From Clostridiales bacterium UBA1779 (lineage in GTDB: Bacteria; Bacillota; Clostridia; Oscillospirales; CAG-272): a stretch of DNA of 15,271 bases. Positions 13,816 through 15,271 of this stretch are shown one piece after another; position 1 is the stretch's first letter, and each line of letters opens with the position of its first letter. The translations under genes were made by a program, and so were the position numbers. Where the stretch lies: NCBI GenBank assembly GCA_002314565.1, contig DCGL01000171.1:1-15271 (forward strand). Direction: 5' to 3'. The notes below the pieces were generated by a model. That model saw nothing but the letters and a program-made list of their open reading frames with translations. It did not search any database and was not told where the DNA came from.

Positions 13816-13935
13816 TAGCCAGGGGACGTAAGTGGTGGTGAAAATTTAGCCAGGGGACGTAAGTGGTGGCTAAAAATTTAGCCACCACTTACGTCCCCTG
13901 GCTAAATTTTCACCACCACTTACGTCCCCTGGTCC
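13816..13935. repeat. R7: TAGCC-type GGGGACG cluster with 56-bp perfect inverted repeat
   Basis: Arms 13819-13874 and 13877-13932 are perfect reverse complements over 56 bases with a two-base centre. Each arm holds two units in tandem with the core AGGGGACGTAAGTGG: an inner unit with TTTAGCCA and TGGCTAAA ends that pair over 8 bases, and an outer unit ending in TGGTGAAAA whose own ends do not pair well. The right end runs into GGTCCG, the GGACC flank also used in R1 and R2. The core differs from other clusters after GGGGACG (TAAGT for TTTCT). Confidence 0.96.
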
Positions 13936-13942
13936 GAAGCAG

Positions 13943-13973
13943 CAAAAAAATCCCGGCTGAAAATTCAGCCGGG
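13943..13973 (-). terminator. Intrinsic terminator of serA
   Basis: A 10-bp perfect stem (CCCGGCTGAA with complement, 13952-13961 and 13964-13973) followed on the minus strand by A and then seven T. It lies 16 bases after the serA stop. Confidence 0.93.
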
Positions 13974-13989
13974 TATCGTGAAACATATA

Positions 13990-15162
13990 TCAGATAAATC
14001 TTACGCGGGAAATTCCCTTGATGGCAGAGATGCCGGCGATGACGGCAGCCTTGTCGCTGTCGGTGATGTCGCCGCTGATATCGAAGAGCGAGCAGGCGTT
14101 GTCGCCGCGGGATTTGTTTGCCATGCCTTCAATGTTGAGACCGCGACCGGAAATCACGACGGACAGCTGGGCGATGATGTTGGGAATGTTCTTGTGAAGC
14201 ACGGACAGACGGACGTTTGAAGAAACGGGCAGGTCAATGGCGGGGTAGTTGACGGAGTTGCGGATGCAGCCGGTTTCGAGATATTCACGAAGCTGGTCGG
14301 CAGCCATGACTGCGCAGTTGTCTTCGGCCTCTTCGGTTGAAGCTCCGAGGTGAGGCATATTGATGATTCCGGGAACCTTGATTGTCTCGTTTGTCGGGAA
14401 GTCGGTCACGTAAGCGCCCAGCTTTCCGCTTTCAAGTGCTTTTGCAACGTCGGGAACGACGGCAAGGTCGGCACGTGCGAGGTTCAAAATTCGGACTCCG
14501 TCCTTCATCTTGGCAATGTTGGCCTCGCAGATCATTCCGCGGGTCGAATCAAGGGAAGGAACGTGAAGTGTGATATAATCGCATTTTTCGTAAATTTCAT
14601 CGAGGGTCTTGGCATGCTGAACGCTGCGCGACAGTCTCCATGCGGCATCAACCGTGATGAAGGGGTCGTAACCGATAACGTCCATACCCATATGTGTTGC
14701 AACGTTTGCAACCATGCCGCCGATGGCGCCGAGTCCGACGATACCGAGAGTCTTGCCGGCAAGCTCACGTCCGCCGTAAGCTCCCTTTCCCTTTTCGACA
14801 ACCTTGGCAACGTCCTGGTCGTCGGTCAGGGTCTTGACCCATTCGATTCCGCCGACGACACCGCGGGATGCGAGCACCAGAGCGCAGATAACGAGCTCCT
14901 TAACGGCATTGGCATTGGCGCCGGGAGTGTTGAAAACGACGATTCCTGCATCAGAGCAGCGGTCAATCGGAATATTGTTAACTCCGGCACCGGCACGGGC
15001 AATGGCCAGAAGCTCGGGATTGAATTCCATATCGTGAAGCACTGCGCTGCGGACCATAATGGCATCGGCAGCGGCAACGTCCTCACCTACGTTGTATGCA
15101 GCTTTGTCAAAACGGTCTGTTCCGACGGCTGCAATCTTGTTCATAAGCTTAATATTCTTCAT
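13990..15162 (-). CDS. serA: D-3-phosphoglycerate dehydrogenase
   Basis: A 390-residue enzyme that oxidises 3-phosphoglycerate to 3-phosphohydroxypyruvate, the first step of serine synthesis. The order is an N-terminal substrate segment (RAGAGVNNIP), NAD-binding Rossmann domain with GLGAIG (143-148) and GYDP (Asp166, NAD preference), catalytic Arg230 in NLARADL, Glu259 in TNETIKVP and His271 in PHLGAST, then a C-terminal ACT domain (about 318-390, VLHKNIPNIIAQLSVVI). There is no intervening domain, so this is the short ACT-only type common in Clostridia; the ACT may bind serine. The ATG follows AAAAGG by 9 bases; an internal ATG at codon 7 is less likely. It begins 20 bases after the serC stop, so the two form an operon that is closed by a strong terminator. 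Confidence 0.95.
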   Translation of the reverse strand: MKNIKLMNKIAAVGTDRFDKAAYNVGEDVAAADAIMVRSAVLHDMEFNPELLAIARAGAGVNNIPIDRCSDAGIVVFNTPGANANAVKELVICALVLASRGVVGGIEWVKTLTDDQDVAKVVEKGKGAYGGRELAGKTLGIVGLGAIGGMVANVATHMGMDVIGYDPFITVDAAWRLSRSVQHAKTLDEIYEKCDYITLHVPSLDSTRGMICEANIAKMKDGVRILNLARADLAVVPDVAKALESGKLGAYVTDFPTNETIKVPGIINMPHLGASTEEAEDNCAVMAADQLREYLETGCIRNSVNYPAIDLPVSSNVRLSVLHKNIPNIIAQLSVVISGRGLNIEGMANKSRGDNACSLFDISGDITDSDKAAVIAGISAIKGISRVRFI

Positions 15163-15182
15163 TATTATATACCTTTTTAATA

Positions 15183-15271
15183 TTATGCCTTGGGATTCTT
15201 CTTTGCGAAGTCTTCCATGAAGGCAACGAGCTTTTCAACGCCGGAATAGGGCATTGCGTTGTAGATGCTGG
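15183..15271 (-). CDS. serC: Phosphoserine aminotransferase, C-terminal end (partial)
   Basis: The last 28 codons and TAA of a gene that continues beyond the window. The peptide begins SIYNAMPYSGVEKLVAFMED and ends FAKKNPKA. SIYNAMP followed by a V-x-x-LV-x-FM helix is the conserved C-terminal ending of SerC, which transaminates 3-phosphohydroxypyruvate to phosphoserine, the step after SerA. The 20-base gap to serA supports a serC-serA operon. The fragment is short, so the call rests on this motif and on the partner gene. Confidence 0.85.
   Translation of the reverse strand, partial: SIYNAMPYSGVEKLVAFMEDFAKKNPKA

Noticed and set aside
14350..15180. A 276-codon plus-strand open frame
   Set aside because: It is antisense to serA, whose catalytic residues are all present.

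Overview
The window looks like part of the chromosome of an anaerobic, fibre-associated member of the Clostridia (Oscillospirales/Eubacteriales type). This is inferred from gene content: secreted cohesin-like/dockerin proteins, lipoproteins with Thr/Ala/Glu-rich linkers after the lipobox, family-1-like solute-binding proteins, a PerR-type repressor beside a reverse rubrerythrin, and sigma-A promoters close to the Gram-positive consensus. Every gene I can support is on the minus strand, so biological order runs from high to low coordinates.

In transcription order: the 3' end of serC and complete serA (serine biosynthesis, 15271-13990); a ribulose-phosphate 3-epimerase family gene (13724-13059); a solute-binding lipoprotein (12767-11253); an SGNH/GDSL hydrolase lipoprotein split by a +1 frameshift in an A8 tract (11071-9217); an RlmI-like rRNA cytosine methyltransferase (8983-7802); a second, paralogous solute-binding lipoprotein (7712-6228); perR-like regulator (6017-5640) and reverse rubrerythrin (5460-4912); a lipoprotein with a ComEC-like metallo-beta-lactamase domain (4691-3243); and three small secreted proteins with cohesin-like and dockerin modules (3149-48).

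The genes are mostly single housekeeping, stress and cell-surface units rather than one pathway. Functional groupings visible here are serC-serA, perR with reverse rubrerythrin, and the dockerin cluster.

The most unusual signal is in the intergenic DNA. Seven clusters (R1-R7) of small imperfect palindromes share an asymmetric GGGGACG core, but their stem-forming flanks differ (TGAACC/GGTTCA, TGACA/TGTCA, TTTAGCC/GGCTAAA, with GCGGACC as an extra flank). They are arranged as head-to-head pairs, giving inverted repeats up to 56 bp perfect. In five of seven cases the cluster sits exactly between the intrinsic terminator of one gene and the -35 box of the next. No transposase is in the window, so they look like non-autonomous REP/BIME-like elements. 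No gap between genes exceeds 300 bases; no tRNA, rRNA, CRISPR array or insertion sequence was seen.
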